A stretch of 64,000 bases of DNA from CAVRUD01 sp963849635 (GTDB lineage Bacteria > Chloroflexota > Chloroflexia > Thermomicrobiales > UBA6265). The position numbers were made by a program, and so were the translations under genes. This document shows positions 26,988-36,826 of this stretch, one piece after another. Positions within the stretch are counted from its first letter, which is position 1. Every line of letters starts with the position of its first letter. The stretch lies in NCBI GenBank assembly GCA_963849635.1, contig CAWKIA010000032.1, positions 186,001 through 250,000 of the forward strand. The letters are read 5' to 3'. The notes beneath the pieces were generated by a model. The model saw nothing but the letters and a program-made list of their open reading frames with translations, was not told the origin of the DNA and ran no database searches.

Positions 26988-27036
26988 CCCCAATCCTGGG
27001 CCGGTCCTGTGGGCCACCCCTCTCCCAGGATTGGGG
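26988..27036. repeat. 13-bp inverted repeat in the cupredoxin/STAND intergenic region
   Basis: CCCCAATCCTGGG and its complement are separated by 23 bp, with CCTCTCCC-type pyrimidine stretches between. The rest of 26791-27077 shows nothing recognisable. It resembles the pyrimidine-rich dispersed repeats common in high-GC genomes. Confidence 0.5.
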
Positions 27037-27077
27037 TTGGGGAGCGAGGGCCGTTCAGGGGCAGACGAATTGCGAGG

Positions 27078-27106
27078 TTGACGAGGAGTGACGATGTCGC
27101 AAGAAT
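27078..27106 (+). promoter_or_regulatory. promoter of the first STAND-LuxR gene
   Basis: GAGGTTGACG supplies -35 TTGACG; after exactly 17 bp comes -10 AAGAAT. The same block (GAGGTTGACG-N17-CAAAAT) precedes the second STAND-LuxR gene at 31040-31068, so the match is conserved between paralogues. Confidence 0.6.
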
Positions 27107-27142
27107 GGTTATGTCGTCTGCAATCCGGCTGAGGTAGTGGCC

Positions 27143-29605
27143 ATGTCGACCGAACTCGCCCCGTTCCAGGCCCGCCCTACGCCGATCCCGTTGCTCGCGC
27201 GCCCTGGCCGAGCCGGACGCCTACCCGTTCCCCTGTCGACGCTCGTCGGACGAGAGCGCGACATCGCAGCCGTCACCGCGCTGGTGCTTGATCCGGCCGT
27301 CCGCCTGGTCACTCTGACCGGGCCGGGCGGGGTCGGCAAGACGCGCCTGGGGCTCGCGGTGGCGGCCGAGGTGGAGGACGACTTCGCCGGCGGAGTCGCC
27401 TTCGTCGAACTCGCCGCTATCCGCGACCCCGCGCTCGTCGTCCCGGAAATTGCTCACGCCTTCGGCCTCCGCCCCCGGGGAGACCAGCCGGCCGAGGCGG
27501 CCCTGCAAGCCTTCTTGCACGACCAGAACCTGCTGCTGGTGCTCGATAACTTCGAGCAGGTAGTGACGGCCGGCCCGCGATTGGCCGAGTTGCTCAAGGC
27601 GTGTCCGCGGCTGACGGCACTGGTAACCAGTCGCGCACTCCTCCACGTCAGCGGTGAGCGCGCGGTGCCGGTGTCGCCGCTGTTGCTGCCAGCGGAGACG
27701 GGAAGACGGGAAGACGAAAGAAGGGAGGGAGAAACCGTCGTCCTTCCCGTCTCCCCGTCTCCCCGTCTCCCCGTCTTAGAATCGGGGGCCGTTCGCCTCT
27801 TCGTGGAGCGCACGCGCCAGGTCCGGCCGGAGTTCGCGCTGACGGCGGCTAATGCGGAGGCCGTCGCCGAGGTCTGCCGGCGGCTGGATGGGCTTCCACT
27901 CGCGATCGAGTTGGCGGCGGTACGAGGCCGGCTGTTCCCACCGGCGGCGCTCCTGGCGCGGTTGGAGCCTCGGCTGCCGCAGCTTACCGGCGGGCCACGC
28001 GACCTGCCCGCTCGCCACCAGACCATGCGCGACGCCATCGCCTGGTCCCACGACCTCCTCACGCCGGAGGAGCAAGTCGTCTTCCGCCGGCTCGGCGCAT
28101 TCGCCGGCGGTGCGCCACTCGATGCTGTGGATACGGTCTGCGCCGCCGATAGCGTGCCGGACCCACTCACCGCTGTGGCGTCCCTGGTCGGCCAGAGTCT
28201 GGTCCAGGCCGCCGAGGCGCCGCCCGGCCAGCCCCGCGTAACCATGCTGGAGACCGTCCGCGAGTACGCGCTGAGGCAGTTGCAGGAGAGCGGCGACGAA
28301 TCACCGACGCGGCAGGAGCACGCGGCGTACTACGCCGACCTCGTCGAGCGCCTCAACGTCTCGAAGGCCCTGACCGACCAGGCGAGTTCGCTCGATCGCC
28401 TCGAGGTCGAGCACGCCAACCTGCGTGGCGCGCTGTCGTGGCTGTGGGAGCAAGGGCCGGCCGGGGCGGTCGCGTTTTGCCGCCTGTGCCAGCACGCGTT
28501 CATCTTCTGGTGGGCGCGTGGCCACATCCAGGAGGGGCTGGACTGGGTAGACCGTGCTCTCACTCTGACCGTCCCGCCAGCGGAGCGGTCGAGCGTCCTG
28601 CGGGCGGCAAGCTACTTCCGGCTGGCCCGCGGCGAACTCGGCCTGGCCGAGGCGCTGGCCAGGGAGGCGGTCGAGACCGCGTCCGCGGTCGGCCGCCACT
28701 CGGTCCACGCCTATGCGCTCTACGCGCTCGGCTGGGTCGCCGAGATCACGGGCGACATCGACATGGCGGTGACGCTACTACGAAGAGGGCCTTGCCGTCG
28801 CGCGCAAAGAACCGGCGCCGTTGCCGTTCCAGGTGGGCCTCTTGAAGGACGCTCTTGCTGTGAGTGCACTGCGCGGGGGAGACCTCGAACGAGCCGAAGC
28901 GCTCGCGCGCGAAGCGCTCGCGGTCGTGGCCCCCTTCGGAGAGCGCTTCGCGATGGGCTTAGCGTCGAGCACGCTCGGCTGGGTGCGCCACCAGAAAGGC
29001 GATGCGGCCGGTGCGCTCGTTGCCTGGGGCGAGGCGTTCCAGGCAGCGCGCGAGATGGACGATCCGCAGCAGATGGGGGTCGGGCTAGCGGCGTTCAGCC
29101 GCGCCGCCCTCGACGCGGGGCAGCCGGAGCTCGCCGCCCGCTGGCTCGGCGCCGCCGACGCGCTGCGGGAACGCGCGGGCCGTCAGCAGATGGAAAAGTA
29201 CCAACAGTTCGAGCAGTCGACAGCGCTGGCCCGCGCCCGCCTCGCTCCCGAGCAGTTCGACGCTGCCTGGAGGGCGGGCGGCGGGCTTGCCCTGAACGAC
29301 GTCTGGGCCGAGATCAAAGATGCTGAGTTGGGCCGGATACTGTCCGCCTCCCTACAGTCCCGATCAGCTTGACGCCGCGGGAGGCGGAACTCCTGCCGCT
29401 CATTGCCGCCGGCCTGACCAACCGCGAGATCGCCGAGGCGCTCTATCTGAGTGTGCGCACCGTCGAGCGGCACATGGCCGGTCTCTTCGCAACTCTCGAC
29501 GTCCATTCCCGGGCCGACGCGGTCGAGGCGGCCCGCACCGCCGGCGTGCTCCCGGCGACCGCTGCAGAGGCCGCCGCCGATACGGACTCCGCTACCGGAG
29601 CCTGA
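27143..29605 (+). pseudogene. STAND ATPase with C-terminal LuxR HTH, two frameshifts
   Basis: The product is a MalT/AfsR-style regulator. It has Walker A GPGGVGKTRLGL near residue 60, Walker B LLLVLDNFEQVV, the CRRLDGLPLAIELAAVRGRL segment, a winged-helix region and TPR-like repeats, then a LuxR HTH (LTPREAELLPLIAAGLTNRE, recognition helix SVRTVERHMAGLF). Frameshifts fall near 28780 (in the TPRs) and 29358 (just before the HTH). An octamer-repeat insertion encodes the linker TGRREDERREGE. Joined, it is about 820 residues, close to the intact paralogue at 31104. The next gene carries the 22-bp operator array. Confidence 0.85.
27694..27774. repeat. octamer repeats inside the first STAND gene
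   Basis: GGAGACGG, GAAGACGG, GAAGACGA (27694-27717) are followed by the opposite-strand type CTTCCCGT and three CTCCCCGT (27743-27774). They encode a charged then Pro/Ser/Val-rich linker between the ATPase and the next domain. Copy changes of 8 bp would shift the frame. Confidence 0.75.
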
Positions 29606-29644
29606 CGCGAGGCTGCTCGTCTTGCTCTCCTGCAGCGCGTGCAT

Positions 29645-29733
29645 TGGGTACGTGCGCCCACGCAATTGGGTGGGGAGCCCCGCGAAACTGGGTATGTTGT
29701 CGGCTAGACGTACCTGGGTACCGCCCCTAAGCT
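29645..29733 (+). promoter_or_regulatory. 22-bp-phased operator array and promoter, copy 1
   Basis: Direct repeats TGGGTA (29645), TGGGTG (29667) and TGGGTA (29689) are spaced exactly 22 bp, start to start. Sixteen bp after the third starts -35 TAGACG (29705-29710); after 17 bp comes -10 TAAGCT (29728-29733). A fourth TGGGTA lies between -35 and -10 (29715). The module precedes exported paralogue A and is conserved base for base in spacing in copies 2 and 3. The rest of 29606-29963 shows only the leader region of paralogue A. Confidence 0.85.
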
Positions 29734-29963
29734 AAGAATCGTTCCCGGAACCCCAACACAGATACGCGAATGAACGCTCTCCACGGCCAGTTGATCGGTC
29801 GGCGCATCGTGCTGTCCAATTGAGGAAGGGGGTGGTCGCGGGTTCGAGGGAGGGTTCGCAGTTCGACGGCGTCGAGTGGGCGGTGAACTGACTGCCCCCT
29901 GATATCTCACAAAGCGCTTGCCTGTAATCGTCCGCGCATTAGCAGTCGAACGGAGATACCACC

Positions 29964-30931
29964 ATGGATTCCCAGGTGTTCGATACGATCGCGCGCCGGT
30001 TTGCCGCGCGCCGCCTCTCGCGCCGCCAAGCCATCGCCCACGCCGGCGCCGGGCTCGCGGCCGCCGCCCTGGCCGCCGGCCGTGACCGCCCCAGCCCGCG
30101 CCCAGGACGCGACCCCGGACGCCAACCCCGCGGCCGGCGACGCCCAGAAGGTCCCTTACCTCTTCGTCCAGTCCTTCGAGTCCGGCACCATCGCACCGAA
30201 GGAGGGCGAGGACGGCACTTACACCGCTGACCTTGGCTCACGGCCTCGGCCAGACGATCTACTTCTCCGACCGGCCGCCTGCGCGACGTCGGCGCCACGC
30301 CGACCGCTCAGTTCCTGGAGGGGCTGGGCTTCGCCGCCGACCAACCCGCCGAACGCCGCCCTGGTGGTCGAGACCGCGCCGGGGGAGACCGACATCGCCG
30401 TGGTGGAGCTGTACAACCCGACTCTACGACCCGACCGGGCCGGGCGTGACCTACGACGTGAAGGTGCTTGGAGAACTGGGAGGACTCGACCGACCTTGGT
30501 TTCAGCCGAGGCGCCGGCTGATCTGGCGGCGGTGGCGCCGAGCTTCGGAGCCGCCCACCTCTTCATCGACGACTGTGCAGACGACACCATCGTTTGCTTG
30601 CCTAATCGTGGCGTGATCGGTGACGAAGCCGGCTCAGTTCCCGTCGCAAGGCTATTGCTGGAACTACGCCCTGTGCGAGCCGTGCACCCCCGACGGGCAC
30701 AATCCCCCATGGTACAGCGCCACCTGGGACTACTGGAACGACCAGTGCAACCAAACCTACCCCCATAACTGCCAGGGCAACTGCGTGGCGGAAAGGGGAG
30801 CACCCTCGGGGGGCTCTGAGACGCGGCAACGTCCGACGAACGGCGTCATGCGAGCCGCCGGGGGTTGGTCAAGCGGACAGTGGACGGTTGAGGACGTCAT
30901 CTCGCGGAACCGTGATGGAGCCATGGGGTAG
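29964..30931 (+). pseudogene. exported YFSDRP/Cys-rich family protein, paralogue A (many frameshifts)
   Basis: The Tat leader is MDSQVFDTIARRFAARRLSR with RRQAIAHAGAGLAAAALAAG after it. Family segments in order but in changing frames are VPYLFVQSFESGTIAPKEGE, GLGQTIYFSDR, TAQFLEGLGFAAD, NPPNAALVVETAPGETDIAV, SFGAAHLFIDDC and the Cys-rich end GYCWNYALCEPCTPDGHNPP. At least five indels separate them, the most degraded copy of the five. Function is unknown. It is the first gene after STAND regulator 1 and has operator array 1. Confidence 0.75.
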
Positions 30932-31039
30932 GACGGGCGCCGGTTCGCCAGGGAGGGTGCGATCGCTAGCAACGGTTGCCGCCGCCACCAAGATGCTCAA
31001 TCTGTGTTCAAGTGGGGCTCTAGAAGGCGAATCGTGAGG

Positions 31040-31068
31040 TTGACGCGACGCGGCGGAATCGCCAAAAT
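31040..31068 (+). promoter_or_regulatory. promoter of the second STAND-LuxR gene
   Basis: GAGGTTGACG (TTGACG at 31040-31045), a 17-bp spacer and CAAAAT (31063-31068), matching the layout at 27078-27106. The preceding bases CGAAT-C-G are also shared. It lies 36 bp before the ATG. Confidence 0.6.
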
Positions 31069-31103
31069 CGCAGAGTCGTCCACGATTCGGCCAGGCAAAG
31101 GTC

Positions 31104-33527
31104 ATGTCGACAGAGCCCAGTTCGCTCACGGCTCGCACCAGACCAATCCCGCTTCGACCGACGATCGGCCGGGAGTTCGTCGGACGCCTCCCCGTTCCCG
31201 TCTCCACGTTGGTTGGGCGTGAGCGGGATGTTGCGGCGCTCGCCGAACTCCTGACCGATCCGACAGTCCGGCTGGCGACCCTAACGGGACCCGGCGGGGT
31301 TGGCAAGACCCGTCTTGCCCTGGCGGCGGCGGCGGCAGTGGCGGACGATTTTACCGACGGGGCCGCATTCGTCGACCTCTCGCCCGTCCGCGACGCTGAC
31401 CACGTGGTCCCGGCCATTGTTCAGGCACTCAGCATCCGCCCCCGTGACGACCAGGTGGCCGAGGCGGCGGTTGAGGACGTCTTGCGCGACCGCGAAGTGC
31501 TCCTGGTGCTCGACAACTTCGAGCAGGTCGTCGCGGCCGGGCCAAAGGTGACTGATCTTCTCCGGAGCTGCGCGTCGCTCAAGGTGTTGGTGACCAGCCG
31601 CACCCTCCTCCACGTCTCCGGCGAGCGAGCCGTGCCGGTGCTGTCGCTGTCGCTCCCAGGGACGCGACGAGGGAGCGAGCAGGCGAGCAGGGACGCGACC
31701 GATGCTCGTACCCTCGGTTCGGATGCGGTGCGCCTCTTCGTGGAGCGGATGAGGGACGTGCAGCCGGGATTTGCCCTCACCGACGCGAACGCCAACGACG
31801 TGGCGGAGATCTGCCGCCGGCTGGATGGGCTGCCGCTGGCGATCGAGCTGGCGGCTGCGCGCGGACAGCTTTTTCGCCCGGCCGCACTGCTGGCGCGGCT
31901 GGATCCCCGCCTGCCGCAGCTGGCGCACGGACCACGTGACTTGCCCGAGCGACTGCGGACGATGCGGAACGCGATCGCCTGGTCCTATGACCTCCTCACC
32001 CCCGACGAGCAGGCAGTCTTCCGGTGCCTTGGCACCTTCGTTGGGGGCTGCACGTTGGAGGCGGCCGAAGCCGTGTGCGGATCCTTCCCGGCGCTGGATG
32101 TGGTGGGAGCAATCGAGTCGTTGGTTCAGCAGAGCCTGGTCCGAGTGGTCGATTCTCCCGACGATGTCACCGCCGGGTACCCGCGCCTGACGATGCTGGA
32201 GATGGTGCGAGAGTTCGCCCTGGAGCGCCTGGAAGAGAACAACGAGACGGACGTGTGGCGCCGGCACGCCGAGTACTTCCAAGCGCTGGCGATCCAGATG
32301 GAACGGACCATCGTGGGCGGTGGGACCAGCGACGTGCACGAGATCATGCGGTCAGAGGCAGGAAACCTGCGGGCGGCGGTGGGCCGAGCGATCGATGAGG
32401 GGGCCGCCGATCTGGCGTTGCGGTTAGCCCAGACGTTGGTCGATTCTCAACCGCACTCCGGCATCACCGCACGCGAGCAGATGCCGTGGTTGCGCCGGGC
32501 CTTAGAATTACCAGGGGGATCTCCAGAAGCCCGAGTGCGGACCCTCCTCCGTCTCGCTTCGGTGGTCGGCGTCGACGACCTTGCCGAGGCGATCTCCCTG
32601 ATCGAAGGTGCGCTGGCACTCGCCCGCGAGCACGGCGATGTGTTTGGCACGGCCGACGCGTCCCGCATCCTCGGGGCCTTCCTTACCAACACCCCGGACA
32701 TCGGCCGCGCCCGGAGGCTCCTGCTCGATGCACTCGCCGAATTCCGGACACTGGGCACGCCTCGGCAGATCGCGGCGACCCTCCACCACCTCTCGGTGCT
32801 GGAGGGCATCGGTCCTCACGCGGACTTCGCACGCGCAGCCACCTACTGTCGGGAGGCGTTGGCTATCTACCGAAACATTGACTTCACAGGCGGGATTGAG
32901 GCCGTGCTCAACTGGGACGCCGTGCTCGCCTACAATCTGGGCGACCTGCCACGGTCCTTGGCCAGCGTGAGAGAAGCCCTCGCCATGCCCAGGTCCGATT
33001 TATGGAGCGTCACCGCCTTGGATAGAATCGCCGATGTCGCCGCGGCAGCCGACCGCCCAGAGGCGGCCGCTCGGCTCTACGGTGCGGCGGACAAGCAGCG
33101 CGATCAAGTCGGTTGGCAAGTCGAGCCGGCCTTCATTGCCGCGCACCTGGCCAAGATTGACATTGCGCGACAGGCGTTGGGAGAGGCGGCGTTTGACGCC
33201 GCCTACGCGGCGGGGCACTCGCTGACGCAAAGGCAGGCGGAGGCCGAGGCGCTGGCATTCGCGCTCCCGGATCCCGGCTCGTCGATCAGCTTGACGATGC
33301 GAGAGGCGGAACTCTTGCCGTTGTTGGCCGCCGGCCTGAGCAACCCGGAAATCGCCGAAACTCTCTTCCTCAGCGTGCGAACCGTCGAGCGTCACGTGGC
33401 CGGTCTGTTCACCACGCTTGGCGTGCACACCCGGACCGACGCGGTCCAGGCGGCCCGGGCCGCCGGGTTGCTTCCAGCGCCCAGCGCAGATGACGCCGCC
33501 AGCACTGTTCCTGACACCGGCGCCTGA
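31104..33527 (+). CDS. STAND ATPase with C-terminal LuxR HTH (intact)
   Basis: The 807-residue product is the only unbroken member of this regulator set. Order: Walker A GPGGVGKTRLAL at residues 62-73, Walker B LLVLDNFEQVV, GLPLAIELAAARGQLF, a winged helix with NAIAWSYDLLTPDEQAVFRC, TPR-like sensor repeats, then HTH LTMREAELLPLLAAGLSNPE with recognition helix SVRTVERHVAGLF near residue 765. The helix differs by one residue from that of the 27143 paralogue. Members bind ATP and an inducer, oligomerise, and activate promoters with direct repeats (MalT is the known example). The operator array starting 39 bp downstream is a likely target. Confidence 0.9.
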   Translation: MSTEPSSLTARTRPIPLRPTIGREFVGRLPVPVSTLVGRERDVAALAELLTDPTVRLATLTGPGGVGKTRLALAAAAAVADDFTDGAAFVDLSPVRDADHVVPAIVQALSIRPRDDQVAEAAVEDVLRDREVLLVLDNFEQVVAAGPKVTDLLRSCASLKVLVTSRTLLHVSGERAVPVLSLSLPGTRRGSEQASRDATDARTLGSDAVRLFVERMRDVQPGFALTDANANDVAEICRRLDGLPLAIELAAARGQLFRPAALLARLDPRLPQLAHGPRDLPERLRTMRNAIAWSYDLLTPDEQAVFRCLGTFVGGCTLEAAEAVCGSFPALDVVGAIESLVQQSLVRVVDSPDDVTAGYPRLTMLEMVREFALERLEENNETDVWRRHAEYFQALAIQMERTIVGGGTSDVHEIMRSEAGNLRAAVGRAIDEGAADLALRLAQTLVDSQPHSGITAREQMPWLRRALELPGGSPEARVRTLLRLASVVGVDDLAEAISLIEGALALAREHGDVFGTADASRILGAFLTNTPDIGRARRLLLDALAEFRTLGTPRQIAATLHHLSVLEGIGPHADFARAATYCREALAIYRNIDFTGGIEAVLNWDAVLAYNLGDLPRSLASVREALAMPRSDLWSVTALDRIADVAAAADRPEAAARLYGAADKQRDQVGWQVEPAFIAAHLAKIDIARQALGEAAFDAAYAAGHSLTQRQAEAEALAFALPDPGSSISLTMREAELLPLLAAGLSNPEIAETLFLSVRTVERHVAGLFTTLGVHTRTDAVQAARAAGLLPAPSADDAASTVPDTGA

Positions 33528-33565
33528 CGCACCGTCGCGCGTGTTGTCGCCTGCGTCGCGTGGGA

Positions 33566-33654
33566 TGGGTACGTGTGCCCACGCAAATGGGTACGACGCC
33601 CCGCGAAACTGGGTACGTTGTCGGCTAGACGGACCTGGATACCGCCCCTAAGCT
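33566..33654 (+). promoter_or_regulatory. 22-bp-phased operator array and promoter, copy 2
   Basis: TGGGTA at 33566, 33588 and 33610, spacing exactly 22 bp. -35 TAGACG at 33626-33631, 17-bp spacer, -10 TAAGCT at 33649-33654. A degenerate fourth repeat TGGATA is at 33636. It stands in front of exported paralogue B. Confidence 0.88.
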
Positions 33655-33751
33655 AAAAATCGTTCTCGGAACCCCACCAGATACGCGACTGACCGCTCCC
33701 CGTTCGTGCCAACCGCCGTCCGCACACCCGCGGACGAAAGGAGATTTTGCC

Positions 33752-34607
33752 ATGGAGGCTAACCGCTTCGACGCGATCACCCGACTCTTCGCCGGCCGCC
33801 GGTCCCGGCGCCAGGTACTGGCCCAGGCCGGGACCGGCCTGGCCGCCAGCGCCCTGGCCGCCGCCGGCCTCACCGCGCCGGCCCAGGCCCAGGACGCCAC
33901 CCCGGCCGCGGCGGACGGCGGCGAGAAGATCATGTACCTCTTCCTCCAGGCCTTCCAGTCGGGCAGCGTCGCCCCCAAGGAGGGCGCCGCGGGCCGCTAC
34001 ACCCTGACCCTGGAGCAGGGGCTCGGCCACACGATCTACTTCTCCGACCGCCCCGAGCGCGTCGTCGGGGCGTCCCCCACGTCCCAGTTCCTTGAAGGCC
34101 TCGGCTTTTCCGAAGACAACCCGCCCAACGCCGCCCTGGTGGTCGAGACCGACGGACGGGCAGACCGAGATCGCGGTGGTGGAGCTCTTCAGCCCGGCCT
34201 ACGACGCGGAGACGCGCACGGCCACCTACGAGGTGGCCGTGCTGGAGGAGTGGGAGGAATCGCTGGAGGTGGGCTTCCACCAGACGCCGGCCGACCTGGC
34301 GGCGTTCGGGGACCGCTTCGGCGCCGCCCACCTCTTCATCGACGACTGCGCCAACGAGGAGATCGCCTGCTACCTCCCGGCGGAGACGAGCGGGACCGGG
34401 TACGTGGAGTACGTCGGCACATTTGGCGTCCAGGGCTTCTGCTACAACTTCCTCCGCTGCGAGCCCTGCGAACCCGGCTACCACGTCAAGTCCGACACCT
34501 GCATGTCGTTCCGCCACTGGCAGAACGCATGCTCCGCGTCCTTCGCCCAGTGCGCCGGCGGCAAATGCCGTCCCAACGCCTACCCGTTTTGGACAAGTGG
34601 GTGCTAG
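33752..34607 (+). pseudogene. exported YFSDRP/Cys-rich family protein, paralogue B (one frameshift)
   Basis: The best-preserved copy with a leader: MEANRFDAITRLFAGRRSRR then QVLAQAGTGLAASALAAAGL, cleavage near AQAQDATPA. The core reads KIMYLFLQAFQSGSVAPKEG, LEQGLGHTIYFSDRPERVVG, SQFLEGLGF, NPPNAALVVETDG, (shift near 34155) TEIAVVELFSPAYDAETRTA, GAAHLFIDDCANEEIACYLP and a tail with eight Cys (GFCYNFLRCEPCEPGYH). The core resembles a beta-rich domain that occurs in uncharacterised exported proteins; no activity is known. AGGAG precedes the ATG. Confidence 0.82.
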
Positions 34608-34698
34608 GTCGGGTCGTGAGAAGCGCCGCAGCGCCAGGCCCGCCTGAGCGGCGGGCACGGGCCCCCGACTCGCGGCGGCGCTCAATTAATTGCAGGAG

Positions 34699-34746
34699 CT
34701 GAGTTCCCCGGACGACGACCCGCCCAACGCCGCCCTGGTGGTCAGG
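34699..34746 (+). pseudogene. fragment of a sixth YFSDRP-family copy
   Basis: SPDDDPPNAALVVRA matches the DNPPNAALVVE core of the family but nothing else of the gene is present on either side. It is a relic of duplication or deletion between paralogues B and C. Confidence 0.6.
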
Positions 34747-34847
34747 GCGGCAGAGGGGCAACCCGAAGGTGTCGTGCTGGACCGGCGGCTTCTGCGAACG
34801 CTAACTACCCGACCTCCTGATCACCTCCTCGACGAAGGAGTCCGCCC

Positions 34848-35641
34848 ATGGCCACCTCGCGCTTCGACACGATTTCCAAGCTCTTCGCCCGGCGCAAAGC
34901 GGTGGCCGTCGGTGTCATCGCTCAGGAGGCGACGCCAGCCGCCACCACGGACGGCGAGAAGATCCCGTATCTCTTCGTCCAGTCGTTTGAAGGTGGCTCC
35001 ATCGCCCCGAAGGCGGCGCAGGACGGCACATACACCATGACCCTGGAACATGGGCTGGGCCAAACGCTGTACTTCGCCGACCGCCCCAGCCGCGACGTCG
35101 GCGCCGTGCCCACGTCACCAATTCCTCCAGGGCCTGGGCTTCCCCGCCGACAACCCGCCCAACGCCGCGCTGGTGGTGGACGACGGGAATGGCGGGACCG
35201 ACATCGCCGTGGTCGAGCTGTCCAACCCGTTGATCGACCCGACGGGGCCGGCGCGTGATCTACGACGTCAAGGTCCTCGAGAACTGGGAGGACACGACCG
35301 AGTTGGGCCTCCAGGAGGCGCCAGCTGATCTATCGGACCTCCCGGCGAGCTTCGGCCCGACGCACCTCTTCATCGACGACTGCGCCGACGGCTACGTCGA
35401 CGTGCAATCGATGGCAATGGGAACTACAAAGGCGACTTCGGTCCGATGGGCTTTTGCTACAACTATCGCGGTCTGCATGCCCTGCGAGCCGTACGGTCAC
35501 ACCCAGCCCGATCGCTGTTCGACGATCAATTACTGGACACAGAAGTGCAACACCGCGATGAGCGGCTGCACCGGTTCCACATTCGGCAATTGCACCGCCG
35601 ACTATACCGGCGCCATTCTCGTTTGCTCGCCGTGGTCGTAG
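34848..35641 (+). pseudogene. YFSDRP/Cys-rich family protein, paralogue C (no export leader, frameshifts)
   Basis: The start MATSRFDTISKLFARRKAVA keeps the RFD-LFARR part of the leader, but the Tat motif and hydrophobic core are replaced by VGVIAQEATPAATTDGEKIP, so export looks lost. Core segments follow: YLFVQSFEGGSIAPK, GLGQTLYFADRPSRDVGA, QFLQGLGFPADNPPNAALVV, GTDIAVVELSNPLIDPTGPA, VIYDVKVLENWEDTTELG, THLFIDDCADG and a Cys-rich end (PCEPYGHTQPDRCSTINYWT). At least three indels occur. No own operator array is visible; it may follow paralogue B in an operon. Confidence 0.75.
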
Positions 35642-35743
35642 GCGTCGGGGTTAGAGCACGCCCCAGTGCAGGTTCCGTGACCAGGCCGCCTTCGATCTCC
35701 GCTCGTTAGGCCGACACTCGCCACGTACCTCCGGGAGGATCCG

Positions 35744-36792
35744 ATGATCGTCGCATTCGCCGTCAGCACCGTCGCCCTCACCGCGGTGCTTGCCTCCGGG
35801 TGGCTGCTGCTCAGCCTGCGCCGGTCGCAGGACCGGATCGCCGACCGGGTCGAGGCCGCGGCACGTCGCTTGGCGGCGAAGCACGCCGTGCCGACCGCGC
35901 CGACCGTGCCCGCCTCACCCTCCGCAGCGGCGACGTCGGAGCCGGTCCGCATGGCCCAGGACTTCGCGCTGCCCGACCTGGATGGGCGGATCGTCGTCTC
36001 TGCGCGACCTGCTGGCGGCCGGCAAGCCGATCTTGCTCAACTTCACCGACCCCAAGTGCGGCCCCTGCTACGAGTTGCTCGCCGACATCGGCGGCTGGGC
36101 GCGCGTCTACGGCGACCGCCTGACCGTCGCCACCATCAGCGGCGGCGACCCGAACCAGAACCGGCTGCTCGCCCGCGAGTACGGGCTGGGCACGGTGCTG
36201 CTCCAGCAGGAGCACGAGATCGCGGATCTCCTCGGGCTGCCGATGATCCCGGGGGCCATCCTGATCGCCCCCGACGGCCGCATGACGGACTCGACCACCG
36301 GCGCCCACCGCGTGCGCCAGTTGGTCGCCTCCGCCCTCGGGCTGGTCGTGCCACCCCAGGAGGCGAAAGCCGGTCGAGACGGTGCGCGTCGGCCAGAAGG
36401 TGGGCGAGCTGCGCCGGCCCGACCTCGACGGCAACGTGATCGAATTGGGCGCGCGGCGGGCCGAGCCGACGGTGCTGCTCTTCTGGAGCCCCGGCTGCAG
36501 CCACTGCCGGGAACTGCTCCCGGCGATGCGGGAGTGGGACGCCGAGGCGAACGGGGCGCGGCTGGTGGTGGTCAGTGCCGGTCCGGCCGGGCTCAACCGG
36601 GAGGCGGGCCTCAGCGCCCCGATGATCCTGGACGACGAGGGGGGGCTGAAGCGGCTGTTTGGCGTGCGGGGGACGCCGGCGGCGGTGCTGATCGACGGGA
36701 ACGGGCGGGTGGCCGCCGAGGTGGCGCGGGGGGCGACGATGGTGCGGGCCCTGGTGGCCCAGCGCTTCGCCGCCGCCATCGTGGCCGCCTGA
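35744..36792 (+). pseudogene. membrane-anchored double thioredoxin (TlpA/redoxin-like), two frameshifts
   Basis: An N-terminal anchor helix (MIVAFAVSTVALTAVLASGW) is followed by two thioredoxin-fold domains. Domain 1: PILLNFTDPKCGPCYELLAD, with ISGGDPNQNRLLAREYGLG. Domain 2: VRVGQKVGELRRPDLDGNVI, TVLLFWSPGCSHCRELLPAM and GVRGTPAAVLIDGNGRVAAE. Both keep C-x-x-C and the second the cis-Pro. Frames switch near 36000 and 36365. It would reduce, isomerise or oxidise disulphides outside the membrane. Its place inside an array of Cys-rich exported proteins suggests that they are its substrates. Confidence 0.8.
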
Positions 36793-36826
36793 TTCACCCT
36801 AGACCGCTTGGCGAAGGAGACATTCC

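Noticed and set aside
29645..29720. TGGGTA repeats as a CRISPR array
   Set aside because: The repeated unit is only 6 bp, spacers are 16 bp and similar between copies, and no cas gene is present.
30620..30931. Independent small Cys-containing gene
   Set aside because: Its translation GYCWNYALCEPC is the Cys-rich tail of paralogue A read in a shifted frame.
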